Shown: positions 25,078 to 33,537, counted from the stretch's first letter. The stretch: 46,543 nt of DNA from Streptomyces griseicoloratus (GCF_014534645.1 NZ_JACVQF010000035.1:1-46543), one strand, 5' to 3'. Program-made: numbers and translations. The notes: generated by a model from the letters alone, not told the origin.

Positions 25078-25866
25078 GTGGCGCATTCCGCCATGGCTGG
25101 TTCTGGTTGGGGAACGACCGAAGGTGACGATCCGCTCCAGACCGCGGTATGGCGGCTGCGTTCGCGCGCCTGCTGGGCCGACGCCGCGGCCCTGCTGCAG
25201 CCGGTCACCGCGGCCACCGCGCTCCAGCGGGCCGCGCTGCTGGTGGAGCGGTGTCTGTACACCGAGCAGGGCTGGGAGGAGGCCGAGGACGCGCTGCGCA
25301 CCGCCGAGGCGCTGGCCCACGGCGACGACGAACGCGGGGCCGCGGCCTGTGAACGCGGTCAGCTCGCCTACGCGGCCACGCTGCACGGGGTGCGCGACCG
25401 GGCCGACGAGGCGCGGGCGGCACTGGGCCGGGCGGCGGCGCTGATCGCTCCGGGGGCGCCGGGGCGGGCGCTGCTGGACTTCCGGCGGGGGCTGCTGGCG
25501 GAGAACGTGACGAGGTCGCCGCAGGCCGCCCGGGCGGCGTACCGGCGGGCCCATGCCGGGGCGACCGCGCACGGCGACCCGCTGCTGCTGTCGTTCACCT
25601 GGCGGCACCTGGCCGGGCTCGCCCTGCGGGACGGCGAGCTGGCCGAGGCGCGGCACGGCTTCGCCGAGTCCCTGCGCATCCGCGAGGAGCTGGGCTACCT
25701 GGTCGGTACGGCCCCCGCGCTGGCGTCGCTCGCCGACGCGGAGGCCGAGCCGGAGGCGTCGCGGCTGCGGGAGGAGGCGCGCCGGCTGTTCCGGCTGCTC
25801 GGCGGGGTGCCGACGTGGCTGGCGCGGCAGCTCGCCCCGCCGGCCGCGGGCGCGGCGACGGCCTGA
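25078..25866 (+). CDS. TPR-like helical repeat protein of unknown role
   Basis: The 262-residue protein is almost all Ala/Leu/Arg/Glu-rich helices arranged as repeated pairs: LQTAVWRLRSRACWADAAAL, ALQRAALLVERCLYTEQGWE, ALGRAAALIAPGAPGRALLD, ARHGFAESLRIREELGYL. This is the pattern of a tetratricopeptide-like scaffold. No catalytic motif, signal peptide or membrane segment is seen. The GTG start at 25078 has GGGAGG six bases upstream. A Rex-like palindrome lies further upstream. It converges on the Rv1733c-like gene with 15 bases between. Partners are unknown. Confidence 0.75.
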   Translation: MAHSAMAGSGWGTTEGDDPLQTAVWRLRSRACWADAAALLQPVTAATALQRAALLVERCLYTEQGWEEAEDALRTAEALAHGDDERGAAACERGQLAYAATLHGVRDRADEARAALGRAAALIAPGAPGRALLDFRRGLLAENVTRSPQAARAAYRRAHAGATAHGDPLLLSFTWRHLAGLALRDGELAEARHGFAESLRIREELGYLVGTAPALASLADAEAEPEASRLREEARRLFRLLGGVPTWLARQLAPPAAGAATA

Positions 25867-25881
25867 TGGCCTGACGGCCTC

Positions 25882-26511
25882 TCACGGGTACCTGCTCCAG
25901 CGCGGGGCCGTCCTGGACCAGGCCGCGTCCCACCCGGCGAGGTTGCGCCGTTGCAGCACCAGCCCGGCGATCCCGTACGCCGCCGCTCCGGCGAGGGCGA
26001 CGGCGAGGAAGGCGAGGATCGCCCACCCCATGGTGCGGCTGCGGATCTGGTCGGTGGTCAGCGGGGGTTCGGTGATCGCTCCCTGTTCGTCGGCCCAGAC
26101 GAGGACGGTGCTGTCCGCGGGCAGCCCGGGTTCGACGTCGGTCTTCCCCGTCCGGACGTCCCCGTCCGCGTCCGTGAAGCGGACCTCGACCGGGTACCGG
26201 GTCTTCTTCGCCTCGTCCGACCCGGGCTCCGGGTGGCGGGGGGCGTCGTGGACGAGGACCGCGGGGACGTGGTCCCTCGTCCGGGCCTGCCGCTCGGCGG
26301 TGTCGCGGTAGTGGTGGTAGGCGGCGTCACCGGCCGAGAACATGGCCGCGGGGGCCGCCGCCAGCACGGCGAGCACCAGTCCGAGGCCGATCCACGCCTG
26401 GAGCACGTCGGTACGCCGCCGCAGGGGGTTGCGCCGCCACCGCCACAGCAGGAGATGCGGGTGACGTCCGCGAGCCGGGGGCGGCTGCGCCCTGGGTATG
26501 TCGCCGGCCAC
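25882..26511 (-). CDS. Rv1733c-like two-helix membrane protein
   Basis: The 209-residue protein has the layout of the actinobacterial Rv1733c family. It opens with a basic stretch RWRRNPLRRRTDVLQAW, then a transmembrane helix (about residues 48-68). An extracytoplasmic beta-rich domain of some 100 residues follows (YPVEVRFTDADGDVRTGKTD, STVLVWADEQG), then a second helix (about 163-185) and a short basic tail. Function is not established for the family. The GTG start at 26511 has AGGAGG six bases upstream. It stands alone, following a strong hairpin that probably ends the MreB-like gene. Confidence 0.8.
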   Translation of the reverse strand: MAGDIPRAQPPPARGRHPHLLLWRWRRNPLRRRTDVLQAWIGLGLVLAVLAAAPAAMFSAGDAAYHHYRDTAERQARTRDHVPAVLVHDAPRHPEPGSDEAKKTRYPVEVRFTDADGDVRTGKTDVEPGLPADSTVLVWADEQGAITEPPLTTDQIRSRTMGWAILAFLAVALAGAAAYGIAGLVLQRRNLAGWDAAWSRTAPRWSRYP

Positions 26512-26826
26512 GGTCTTCCTCCTTCCAGAACACGGAACCGACACCACCGGCCGCGCACCGGGCCGGGGGCCGACGTCCGGCGGGGCTGCGAAAAGGTCGT
26601 CGTCCGGGGCCGGGGACGGCCGCGCGAACGCCCGGGCATACGTGATCCGGGAGTCGGGGCGGCCGTGTGCGGGGCGTCTCGGCGGTCACGGGCTCCTCCT
26701 TCCTGGGCGGGGGCCACGAGGTCGGGGCGGTGGGGCCGGCACCCGGCCGCGGGAGGCCGGCCGGGTGCCGGTGCGGCGGCCGTACCGGCGAGGCCGCCGC
26801 CGGGGCCGCCCCTGGCGGGGACGGGG
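26512..26826. other. Intergenic region between two minus-strand genes
   Basis: These 315 bases contain the strong hairpin at 26736-26771 next to the MreB-like gene and the ribosome site of the Rv1733c-like gene. Bases between about 26570 and 26680 presumably carry that gene's promoter, but no clear -35/-10 pair is seen. No coding sequence is supported. Confidence 0.5.
26736..26771 (-). terminator. Strong hairpin downstream of the MreB-like gene
   Basis: CCGGCACCCGGCC (26736-26748) and GGCCGGGTGCCGG (26759-26771) are perfect 13-base arms around a 10-base loop. The structure lies 55 bases past the stop of the minus-strand MreB-like gene. No U-tract follows, which is usual for Streptomyces terminators. 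Confidence 0.65.
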
Positions 26827-27663
26827 TCAGTACGGCCGCGGACCCGGCGGCGCGTCGTCCGCGGCCGTGGTCGAGGGGTGGGAGTGGGCGGCCTCCAGCA
26901 GCTTCGCGGCGCCGCGGACGGCGGCGGTGTGCGGCGCCGGCACCGTCCTGAGCGGCGCGTGCAGTCGGCCGGTGAGGTGGCGGGTGATCTCGGGGCGCAG
27001 GGCGCCTCCGCCGGCCAGCAGCGTTCCCCGGCCCAGGGCGTCGACGGTGAGGGACGTACGGTCCTGCCGCAGCATCGAGGTCACCATGTCGGCCACGGCC
27101 TCGCCGATCGCGGCCGGCGTGGCACCGTCCCCGAGGTCGCCGGTGCCCAGCGCGGTGCGGCGGGCGTCGAAGACGGCGCCGTCCACCAGGAGCACCACTT
27201 CGGTGAGATGGGCGCCGATGTCCAGCACGAGCAGCGGCCGGGACAGGTCGGCCCCCGCGGCCAGGGCGACGGCCCGGGCGCTGGGGACGGTCAGCACACT
27301 GCGCGGGCGCAGCACCTCCACGGCCGTACGGGCCTGGGTCCGGTAGGCGAACCCGTCCAGCACCGGCGCGGTCACCACGACCAGGGGCCGGGTCAGGCGG
27401 GGCAGCCGGTGGCCCAGCAGCCGTTCCAGCATCCGGGCGGTTCCCGGGGCGTCGACGATGGTGCCGCGCTGGATCGGGTACACCGCGCCCGCCCCCGGGA
27501 AGGTGACCGTGGGCACGTCGAGGATCAGGCCGCGGCCGGCGATCCAGGCCCGGGTGCGGGCGCTGCCCATGTCGAGGGCGACGCCGCTGCACTGCCGGCA
27601 CAGCGGCCACGACCGGTGCCCGCCGGGGCCGGGGCGCGGGCGGGGACGGCGGATCACGGTCAT
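26827..27663 (-). CDS. MreB-like actin/Hsp70-fold protein, short
   Basis: The 278-residue protein keeps the nucleotide-binding blocks of the actin/MreB fold: GVALDMGSARTRAWIAGRG with ILDVPTVTF (phosphate 1), LLVLDIGAHLTEVVLLVDGA (phosphate 2) and LLAGGGALRPE (adenosine). In MreB the corresponding text is DLGTANT, DIGGGTTEV and LTGGGAL. It is about 60 residues shorter than MreB, with an Arg/Pro-rich start and one CRQC pair near residue 20. A cytoskeletal or regulatory ATP-binding role is possible, but polymerisation is not shown. Its ATG overlaps the stop of a TraR/DksA gene (ATGA), linking the two. Confidence 0.75.
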   Translation of the reverse strand: MTVIRRPRPRPGPGGHRSWPLCRQCSGVALDMGSARTRAWIAGRGLILDVPTVTFPGAGAVYPIQRGTIVDAPGTARMLERLLGHRLPRLTRPLVVVTAPVLDGFAYRTQARTAVEVLRPRSVLTVPSARAVALAAGADLSRPLLVLDIGAHLTEVVLLVDGAVFDARRTALGTGDLGDGATPAAIGEAVADMVTSMLRQDRTSLTVDALGRGTLLAGGGALRPEITRHLTGRLHAPLRTVPAPHTAAVRGAAKLLEAAHSHPSTTAADDAPPGPRPY

Positions 27664-28055
27664 CGTCCGGCCTCCCGGACCTGCTGGCAGCGGGCGCAGT
27701 AGCGGGCCTGCGGCACTATCGCCAGGCGTTCGCGGGCTATGGGCCGGCGGCACAGATGGCACAGGCCGTAGTCGCCCTCGGCCATGCGCCTCAGGGCCGC
27801 TTCCACGTCGGCCAGCACCATGCGCGCGGAGGCCGCGAGCTTCACCCGGACCTCGGCCCGCGCGGCGGACGGCCGCCGGCCCGGGCCGCCGGAGCAGGGG
27901 GCGTCCGCGGCGGCGATCTGCCGCAGCTGCTCCTCGCGGAACAACCGCTGCTCGTGCAGGTTCTCCTTGAGTGCGGCGAGGTCGTCGGGCGTCAGGCGCA
28001 GGTCCTCGGGCGCCGGACGCGTGTCGTGGTCGCCGATGATCTGTTTGTTCACCAC
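27660..28055 (-). CDS. TraR/DksA-type zinc-finger protein
   Basis: The 131-residue protein has a long helical hairpin (DLAALKENLHEQRLFREEQL, then ARMVLADVEAALRRMAEGDY) followed by a C-terminal four-cysteine zinc finger (GLCHLCRRPIARERLAIVPQ with CARC). This is the architecture of DksA/TraR RNA-polymerase secondary-channel proteins and of small streptomycete relatives. Two consecutive GTG codons (28055, 28052) could start it, and AAGGGG lies just upstream. The stop overlaps the MreB-like gene's ATG. A transcription role is inferred from family only. Confidence 0.85.
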   Translation of the reverse strand: MVNKQIIGDHDTRPAPEDLRLTPDDLAALKENLHEQRLFREEQLRQIAAADAPCSGGPGRRPSAARAEVRVKLAASARMVLADVEAALRRMAEGDYGLCHLCRRPIARERLAIVPQARYCARCQQVREAGR

Positions 28056-28101
28056 TAACCCCTTGGACAGGGCGGGAGACGAAGGCTCGACGGACGGGTG
28101 C

Positions 28102-28431
28102 TCAGGCGGCGGCGCGGCGCTGGCAGGCGACGCAGTACCGCGTGTAGGGCAGGATCTCCAGACGTTCCGCCGGGACCGGCTTGGCGCACCCGAGGCAGGT
28201 GCCGTAGGTGCCGCCGTCGATGCGGGCGAACGCCTCGTCGATCTCCTTGAGCACCCGCTCGATCGCCGCTTTCTGCGCGGACATCAGCTGGTCGTCCCCG
28301 CTCTTGCCGGTCTCGTCGAGGGCCTGCAGCTGGGTCATCCGGGTGTTGCGCGCGTGTTCGAGGCGCTGACGGGCCTCGTGGGCGGTCAGCCGCTCGGGGC
28401 GGGGTTCGGTGCGGGAGGCGTCGAGCGACAC
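28102..28431 (-). CDS. Second TraR/DksA-type zinc-finger protein
   Basis: The 109-residue product has a helical N-terminal half (LTAHEARQRLEHARNTRMTQ) and the finger GTCLGCAKPVPAERLEILPY followed by YCVACQ, with all four cysteines present. It resembles the gene at 27660 and is probably an old duplicate. The GTG start at 28431 has AAGGA seven bases upstream. An upstream in-frame extension lacks good initiation signals. First gene of the minus-strand group, divergent from the two-component system, so the two may share control. Confidence 0.85.
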   Translation of the reverse strand: MSLDASRTEPRPERLTAHEARQRLEHARNTRMTQLQALDETGKSGDDQLMSAQKAAIERVLKEIDEAFARIDGGTYGTCLGCAKPVPAERLEILPYTRYCVACQRRAAA

Positions 28432-28745
28432 GATGGGTTCCTTCCTCGGGGCGGCCTGGTCACCCTCCACGTTCGTCGGCCGGGCGCCGGAAACCCATCG
28501 GGCGCAGGCCCCATTTGCCGGGGGCCGGAGTATCCACACCGCCCCCGGACGGCGGCGGCGCCATGGGTGTGCCGCGCCGCGGAAATGGGGGTCGGACCCC
28601 ATCGACCCGGCGCGGCGGAAAGGGCAGGCTGGTCGGCGGGCTCGGTCGTTCCACAGGGCCGCAGCTCCGCCCGGGGTGCGCGATGAACGACAGTGGAGGC
28701 CAACCGCGTCGCATGTCGCACGTCGCACAAGGAGGCGTACCCCCG
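28432..28745. promoter_or_regulatory. Divergent control region with GGGGTC palindromes
   Basis: This 314-base stretch lies between the TraR gene and the sensor kinase. GGGGTC (28588-28593) and GACCCC (28595-28600) form a 13-base palindrome, flanked by AT to give ATGGGG...CCCCAT. CCCCATTT (28509-28516) and AAATGGGG (28583-28590) form a wider inverted pair. Several further CCCAT/ATGGG hexamers lie nearby. The NarL-type response regulator encoded next door is the obvious candidate binder. In-frame ATG codons at 28683 and 28713 are alternative starts of the kinase. Confidence 0.5.
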
Positions 28746-29699
28746 GTGTCCCTGTTCTGGCGGATCTTCGGGCTCAACGCGGTGGTGCTGGGCACGGCCA
28801 CGGCACTGCTGTTGTGGGCCCCGGTGACCGTCTCGGTGCCGGTCCTGCTGACCGAGGCCGTGATCCTGGTGGGCGGCCTGGCCGTCATGCTGGTCGCCAA
28901 CGGCGCCCTGCTGCGCTGGGGCCTGTCCCCGCTGGACCGGCTGACGAAGCTGATGACCACCGTCGACCTGCTGCGCCCGGGACAGCGGCTGCCGGTGCCC
29001 GGCGGCGGCGAGGTCGCCGAGCTGATCCGCACCTTCAACGCCATGCTCGACCGGCTGGAGCACGAGCGGGCCACCAGCAGCGCCCGCGTGCTGCTCGCCC
29101 AGGAGGCGGAGCGGCGCCGCATCGCCCAGGAGCTGCACGACGAGGTCGGGCAGAGCATGACCGCGATCCTGCTGGTGCTGGGGCGGGCCGCCGACGAGGC
29201 CGGCGGGCCGCTGCGCGACGAGCTGCACCAGGCGCAGGAGATCACCCGGGAGAGCCTGGACGAGGTCCGCCGCCTGGTGCGCCGGCTGCGGCCCGGGGTC
29301 CTGGACGACCTCGGCCTGATCAGCGCGCTGACCTCGCTCACCCACGACTTCGCCACCCACACCGGGCTGCATGTGCGGCGCCGCTTCGACCCCGACCTGC
29401 CCGCTCTCGAACCCGAGACCGAGCTGGTCCTGTACCGCGTGGCACAGGAGGGTCTGACCAACGCGGCCCGGCACGCCGACGCCGAGCGGGTCGAGGTGAG
29501 CCTGCGCCGCGCCGACGGTGCGGTGGTGCTCACCATCGAGGACGACGGCCGCGGCATCGAGGCGGCCCGCGAGGGCGCCGGCATCCGCGGCATGCGCGAA
29601 CGGGCCCTGCTGATCGGGGCCGCCCTCGACATCACCTCGGCACCCGGCGCCGGCACCCGGATCCGGCTCACCACACCCGTCCCCAGGAAGCAGCCCTGA
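28746..29699 (+). CDS. Sensor histidine kinase, NarX/HisKA_3 type
   Basis: From the GTG at 28746 the protein has 317 residues. Two transmembrane helices (about 8-25 and 33-53) are joined by a very short loop, so there is almost no external sensor. A HAMP-like linker follows (ALLRWGLSPLDRLTKLMTTV). The HisKA_3 domain has RRRIAQELHDEVGQS with phospho-acceptor H131. The HATPase_c domain has EGLTNAARHA, EDDGRGIE and GIRGMRERALLIG. Stimulus is probably in or near the membrane. GGAGG lies ten bases upstream. In-frame ATGs at 28713 and 28683 are alternatives. The response regulator follows two bases later. Confidence 0.88.
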   Translation: MSLFWRIFGLNAVVLGTATALLLWAPVTVSVPVLLTEAVILVGGLAVMLVANGALLRWGLSPLDRLTKLMTTVDLLRPGQRLPVPGGGEVAELIRTFNAMLDRLEHERATSSARVLLAQEAERRRIAQELHDEVGQSMTAILLVLGRAADEAGGPLRDELHQAQEITRESLDEVRRLVRRLRPGVLDDLGLISALTSLTHDFATHTGLHVRRRFDPDLPALEPETELVLYRVAQEGLTNAARHADAERVEVSLRRADGAVVLTIEDDGRGIEAAREGAGIRGMRERALLIGAALDITSAPGAGTRIRLTTPVPRKQP

Positions 29700-29701
29700 C
29701 G

Positions 29702-30466
29702 ATGCCCGACTCGACCCGGCCCGACCGGCCCCTGCCCGACCTGACCCTGCCCGATCCGGCCTCCCCCGCCCCTTCCCCGGACGGACCGCCACGCTCCGAG
29801 CGGCCGGGATCCGCCCCGGCCAGGATCCGCATCCTGCTCGCCGACGACCACGCGCTCGTACGCCGCGGAGTGCGCCTCATCCTGGACCGCGAGCCCGATC
29901 TGGAAGTCGTCGCCGAGGCCGGCGACGGCGCCGAGGCCATCGACATGGCCCGCGCCCACGCCGTCGACCTCGCGGTGCTGGACATCGCGATGCCCCGCCT
30001 GACCGGACTGCAGGCCACCCGCGAGCTGGCCGCGCTCAAGCCGGGCCTGCGCATCCTGATGCTGACGATGCACGACAACGAGCAGTACCTGTTCCAGGCG
30101 CTGAAGGCGGGGGCCTGCGGATACGTCCTGAAGTCGGTGGCCGACCGGGACCTGGTGGCCGCCTGCCGGGCCGCGATGCGCGACGAGCCCTTCCTGTACC
30201 CGGGCGCGGTCACCGCCCTCATCCGCAACTACCTCGACCGGGTACGGCACGGCGAGGAGGCCGCCGACCACATCCTCACGCCGCGCGAGGAGGAGGTCCT
30301 CAAGCTGGTCGCGGAGGGCCACTCCTCCAAGGAGATCGCCGAGATCCTGTTCATCAGCATCAAGACGGTCCAGCGGCACCGGGCCAACCTCCTGCACAAA
30401 CTCGGCCTGCGCGACCGCCTCGAACTGACCCGCTACGCCATCCGGGCCGGGCTCATCGAGCCCTGA
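29702..30466 (+). CDS. NarL/LuxR-type response regulator
   Basis: The 254-residue protein has a Pro/Asp-rich N-terminal extension (1-40) and a receiver domain with LLADDHALVRRG and phospho-acceptor D94 in AVLDIAMP. The switch lysine lies in GYVLKSV. A LuxR-type HTH follows (LTPREEEVLKLVAEGHSSKE, then FISIKTVQRHRANLLHKLGL). It pairs with the kinase encoded immediately upstream. The 40-residue extension could be an artefact of starting too early, but the ATG sits two bases after the kinase stop, which fits coupling. A strong terminator follows. Confidence 0.92.
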   Translation: MPDSTRPDRPLPDLTLPDPASPAPSPDGPPRSERPGSAPARIRILLADDHALVRRGVRLILDREPDLEVVAEAGDGAEAIDMARAHAVDLAVLDIAMPRLTGLQATRELAALKPGLRILMLTMHDNEQYLFQALKAGACGYVLKSVADRDLVAACRAAMRDEPFLYPGAVTALIRNYLDRVRHGEEAADHILTPREEEVLKLVAEGHSSKEIAEILFISIKTVQRHRANLLHKLGLRDRLELTRYAIRAGLIEP

Positions 30467-30488
30467 CCCCGTCCGGTCCCCTCGACCG

Positions 30489-30530
30489 CCCGGGGTCTCC
30501 GGCCGCCGCTCCCCGGCCGGGGACCCCGGG
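30489..30530 (+). terminator. Long-stem terminator after the two-component genes
   Basis: CCCGGGGTCTCCGGCC (30489-30504) pairs with GGCCGGGGACCCCGGG (30515-30530), a 16-base stem with one wobble pair and a 10-base loop, 22 bases past the response regulator stop. The following bases are C-rich, without a U-tract. Confidence 0.75.
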
Positions 30531-30590
30531 CCCACGGCCCACCCTCCCCCGCCCACCGCGTCCGAGCCTCCGCCACGAAAGGGACGGTGC

Positions 30591-31001
30591 ATGCGCCCCG
30601 CACCCCGCACCGCCCCCACCCGAGGTCACCGTCTCGCGGTGACGCTCACGGCGCTGCTGGCCGTCCTGCTCATCCTCGTCCCGGCGTCGTCCGCCGAGGC
30701 CCGCGTCGCGCCCGCCGGGGCGGCACCGGTCCGGGCGGCCACGACCGTCCCCCACCCGGAGTCCGGCCACCACGCCGACGACACCTGTGCCACCGTCTGC
30801 GCCGCCCAGGCCAGGGCCCGGCACGACCACCTCGGCGAGCGCCCGGCGCCGCCGGACCACCTCACCACCTCCCCGCGCGGCACGGACGCCGCCCCGGCCG
30901 CCCACGGGCGCACCCCGGCGGCGTCGGGTCCTGCGGCGCCGTCCCCCGGCCGCACGAGCCACGACCGCGGGCGGGCACCTCCCGCACCCTCCGGCACCTG
31001 A
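30591..31001 (+). CDS. Small secreted protein, His/Cys- and Pro-rich, unknown
   Basis: The 136-residue product has a classical signal peptide: basic start, hydrophobic core AVTLTALLAVLLILVPAS and an Ala-rich cleavage region near SAEARV (about residue 37). The mature part has a compact His/Cys region (SGHHADDTCATVCAAQARAR followed by HDH) and then a Pro/Ala/Gly-rich, probably disordered tail. A metal-binding role is possible for the HH...C...C...H cluster, but this is a guess. Ribosome site AAGGGA lies six to seven bases upstream. It precedes secDF by 82 bases on the same strand. Confidence 0.65.
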   Translation: MRPAPRTAPTRGHRLAVTLTALLAVLLILVPASSAEARVAPAGAAPVRAATTVPHPESGHHADDTCATVCAAQARARHDHLGERPAPPDHLTTSPRGTDAAPAAHGRTPAASGPAAPSPGRTSHDRGRAPPAPSGT

Positions 31002-31083
31002 ATCCCGATCCCTTCCTCTCCCTTCCTTCTTCACGTCGCGGCCGCGCGGGCCGCCGCCGCGGCGTGCCTGCCGGAGGTCCCTG

Positions 31084-33501
31084 GTGAAGTCGAAACCGAA
31101 GCCGAAACCGACGTCGAATCAGAAGTCGAAAACGAACGCGAAGCCGAACGCGAAACCCAATCGCCCCCTGCGCACCCGCGCGTTCCTCGCCCTGGCCGTG
31201 ATCGCCGTGGCGCTGTACGTCGCCGTCACCGTGCCCGTCCGCCTGGGACTGGATCTGCGCGGCGGCACCCAGATCGTGCTGGAGACCCGCTCCACCCCCA
31301 CCACCACCGCCGACCGCGCGGCCACCGACCGCACCGTGGAGGTGCTGCGCGGCCGCATCGACGCGCTCGGCGTCGCCGAGCCGACCATCGTCCGCTCGGG
31401 CAGCAACCGCATCGTCGTCGAGCTGCCGGGCGTCCAGGACCCGCAGCAGGCGGCCGACGTCCTGGGCCGTACCGCCCAGCTCACCGTACACGCCGTGCTG
31501 GGCACCGCGGACCGCGCGGAGTCCGGGGATGGCGGCGCCGGGGAACGGGTCCTGCCGGACGAGTCCGGTCAGCCGCTGCGCCTGAAGGCGGCCGAGCTGA
31601 CCGGTCAGGACGTCAAGGGCGCCGACGCCCGGTTCGACCAGCAGAGCGGCGCCGGATGGCACGTCACCGTCGACTTCAAGGACGGGGGCCGCGACCGGTG
31701 GGCGCGGGTGACCGGCGAGGCCGCCTGTCATCCCGCCGGCGACCCGAAGCGCCGGGTCGCCATCGTGCTCGACGACAAGATCATCTCCTCGCCGCAGGTC
31801 GATCCGTCGGTGGCGTGCAAGGCGGGCATCGCCGGCGGCTCCACGCAGATCACCGGTTCCTTCGACGACGCCGAGGCCCGGGAGCTGGCGCTGCTCGTCA
31901 AGGGCGGTGCGCTGCCCGTGCCGGTGGAGACCGTCGAGCAGCGCACCATCGGCGCCACGCTGGGCGAGCGGGCCATCTCGGCCGGCGCCTGGGCCGCCGT
32001 CATCGGCACCGCGCTGACCGCGCTGTTCATCATCGTGGTCTACCGGCTGATGGGCGCCCTGGCGACCGTCGCCCTGCTCTGCTACGGCCTCATCTCGTAC
32101 GCCGCGCTGGCCGCGCTCGGCGCGACGCTGACGCTGCCCGGACTCGCCGGGTTCGTCCTGGCCATCGGCATGGCCGTGGACGCCAACGTCCTGGTGTTCG
32201 AACGCGCCCGCGAGGAACACGCCGCGCGCAGCCGCCCCAGTCCGCGTTCGGCGCTCACGGCCGGGTTCCGCAGCGCGTTCAGCGCGATCGCCGACTCCAA
32301 CATCACCACGCTGATCGCCGCCGCCCTGTTGTTCTTCCTCGCCTCCGGGCCGGTGCGCGGCTTCGGCGTCACCCTCGGCATCGGCGTCCTCGCCTCCATG
32401 ATCAGCGCCCTGGTCATCACCCGGGTGCTGGCCGACTTCGCCGCGAGCCGCCCGTCGGTCTTCCGCCGGCCCGGCATCACCGGCATCGCGACCACCGGCC
32501 CCGTCCGCGACCGTCTGCTGCGCCGCGACCCCTTCCTGATGCGCCACCCGCGCCGCTGGCTGGCCGCCTCCCTCGCCGTCCTGGCCCTGGCCGCCTCCGG
32601 CATCGTGGTCCGCGGCCTGGACTTCGGCATCGAGTTCACCGGCGGGCGGCTCATCGAGTACTCCACGACCGCCCCCGTCGACGCCGAACGGGCCCGCACG
32701 GCCCTGGCGGACGCGGGCCTCCCGCGCGCCGTCGTGCAGACCTCCGGCGACACCGGCCTGACCGTGCGCACGGAGGAGCTGACCGACGCGCAGGCGGCCG
32801 CGGTCGAGAAGACCGTCGGCGGTCTGGGCGGCGGGGCGGAGAAGGTCCGCGACGAGCTGATCGGCCCCAGTCTGGGCGAGGAACTGCGCCGGGACGCCCT
32901 CATCGCCCTCGGGCTGGCCCTCGGCGCCCAGCTGCTGTATCTCGCCGCACGCTTCCGCCTGCGGTTCGGCACGGCCGCGGTCGGTGCGCTCGCCCATGAC
33001 GTGGTGATCCTCGTCGGGGTGTTCGCCTGGCTGGGCAAGCCCGTCGACGGGGTGTTCCTCGCCGCGCTCCTCACCGTCATCGGCTACTCGGTCAACGACT
33101 CGGTGGTCCTCTTCGACCGGATCAGGGAACTGCTGGGGCGCGACCGGAAGACACCGATGCCCCGGCTCACGAACCGGGCGATCCTGCAGACCCTGCCGCG
33201 CACGGTCAACACGGGCATGGGCGCGGTCCTCATCCTCGCCACCCTGGCCGTGCTCGCCGAGGACTCGCTCACCGACTTCGCCCTCGCCCTGCTGATCGGC
33301 CTGGCGGTCGGCACCTACTCGTCGGTGTTCACCGCCGCCCCGCTCGTCGTCGAGCTGAGCGGCCGCGACGCCGGACCCCGGTCCCGGGGCCGGGGCCGGG
33401 GCCGGGCGGGCCGCAAGGCGGCGCCCCCGGCGACACCGGCCGCACCGCGCCAGGAGCGCCAGGAAGGGCAGGAGCGGCAGGAACGCCAGCAGGCGCCGTA
33501 G
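31084..33501 (+). CDS. secDF: Fused SecDF protein-export protein
   Basis: The 805-residue membrane protein joins SecD and SecF. The SecD part has a first helix (residues 35-55), LGLDLRGGTQIVLET, VVELPGVQDPQQA, ITGSFDDAEARELALLVKGG, then five helices with GMAVDANVLVFERAREE. The SecF part begins near residue 490 with DFGIEFTGGRLIEYS, then GYSVNDSVVLFDRIRE. It would use proton motive force to help SecA/SecYEG export. The N-terminal 30 residues are an unusual Lys/Pro/Asn repeat, and the C-terminus is Arg/Gln/Glu-rich. GGAGG lies seven bases before the GTG start. Streptomycetes usually also carry separate secD and secF elsewhere, so this may be a second set (inference). Confidence 0.93.
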   Translation: MKSKPKPKPTSNQKSKTNAKPNAKPNRPLRTRAFLALAVIAVALYVAVTVPVRLGLDLRGGTQIVLETRSTPTTTADRAATDRTVEVLRGRIDALGVAEPTIVRSGSNRIVVELPGVQDPQQAADVLGRTAQLTVHAVLGTADRAESGDGGAGERVLPDESGQPLRLKAAELTGQDVKGADARFDQQSGAGWHVTVDFKDGGRDRWARVTGEAACHPAGDPKRRVAIVLDDKIISSPQVDPSVACKAGIAGGSTQITGSFDDAEARELALLVKGGALPVPVETVEQRTIGATLGERAISAGAWAAVIGTALTALFIIVVYRLMGALATVALLCYGLISYAALAALGATLTLPGLAGFVLAIGMAVDANVLVFERAREEHAARSRPSPRSALTAGFRSAFSAIADSNITTLIAAALLFFLASGPVRGFGVTLGIGVLASMISALVITRVLADFAASRPSVFRRPGITGIATTGPVRDRLLRRDPFLMRHPRRWLAASLAVLALAASGIVVRGLDFGIEFTGGRLIEYSTTAPVDAERARTALADAGLPRAVVQTSGDTGLTVRTEELTDAQAAAVEKTVGGLGGGAEKVRDELIGPSLGEELRRDALIALGLALGAQLLYLAARFRLRFGTAAVGALAHDVVILVGVFAWLGKPVDGVFLAALLTVIGYSVNDSVVLFDRIRELLGRDRKTPMPRLTNRAILQTLPRTVNTGMGAVLILATLAVLAEDSLTDFALALLIGLAVGTYSSVFTAAPLVVELSGRDAGPRSRGRGRGRAGRKAAPPATPAAPRQERQEGQERQERQQAP

Positions 33502-33537
33502 GCGCACGGCGGGCGGCTCCCCGGGAAGGCGGCGTCC

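Noticed and set aside
30862-33507. Long minus-strand open frame opposite secDF
   Set aside because: It is a by-product of GC-rich codon usage in secDF. The composition is Gly/Asp/Gln/Arg-rich and lacks membrane segments or motifs.
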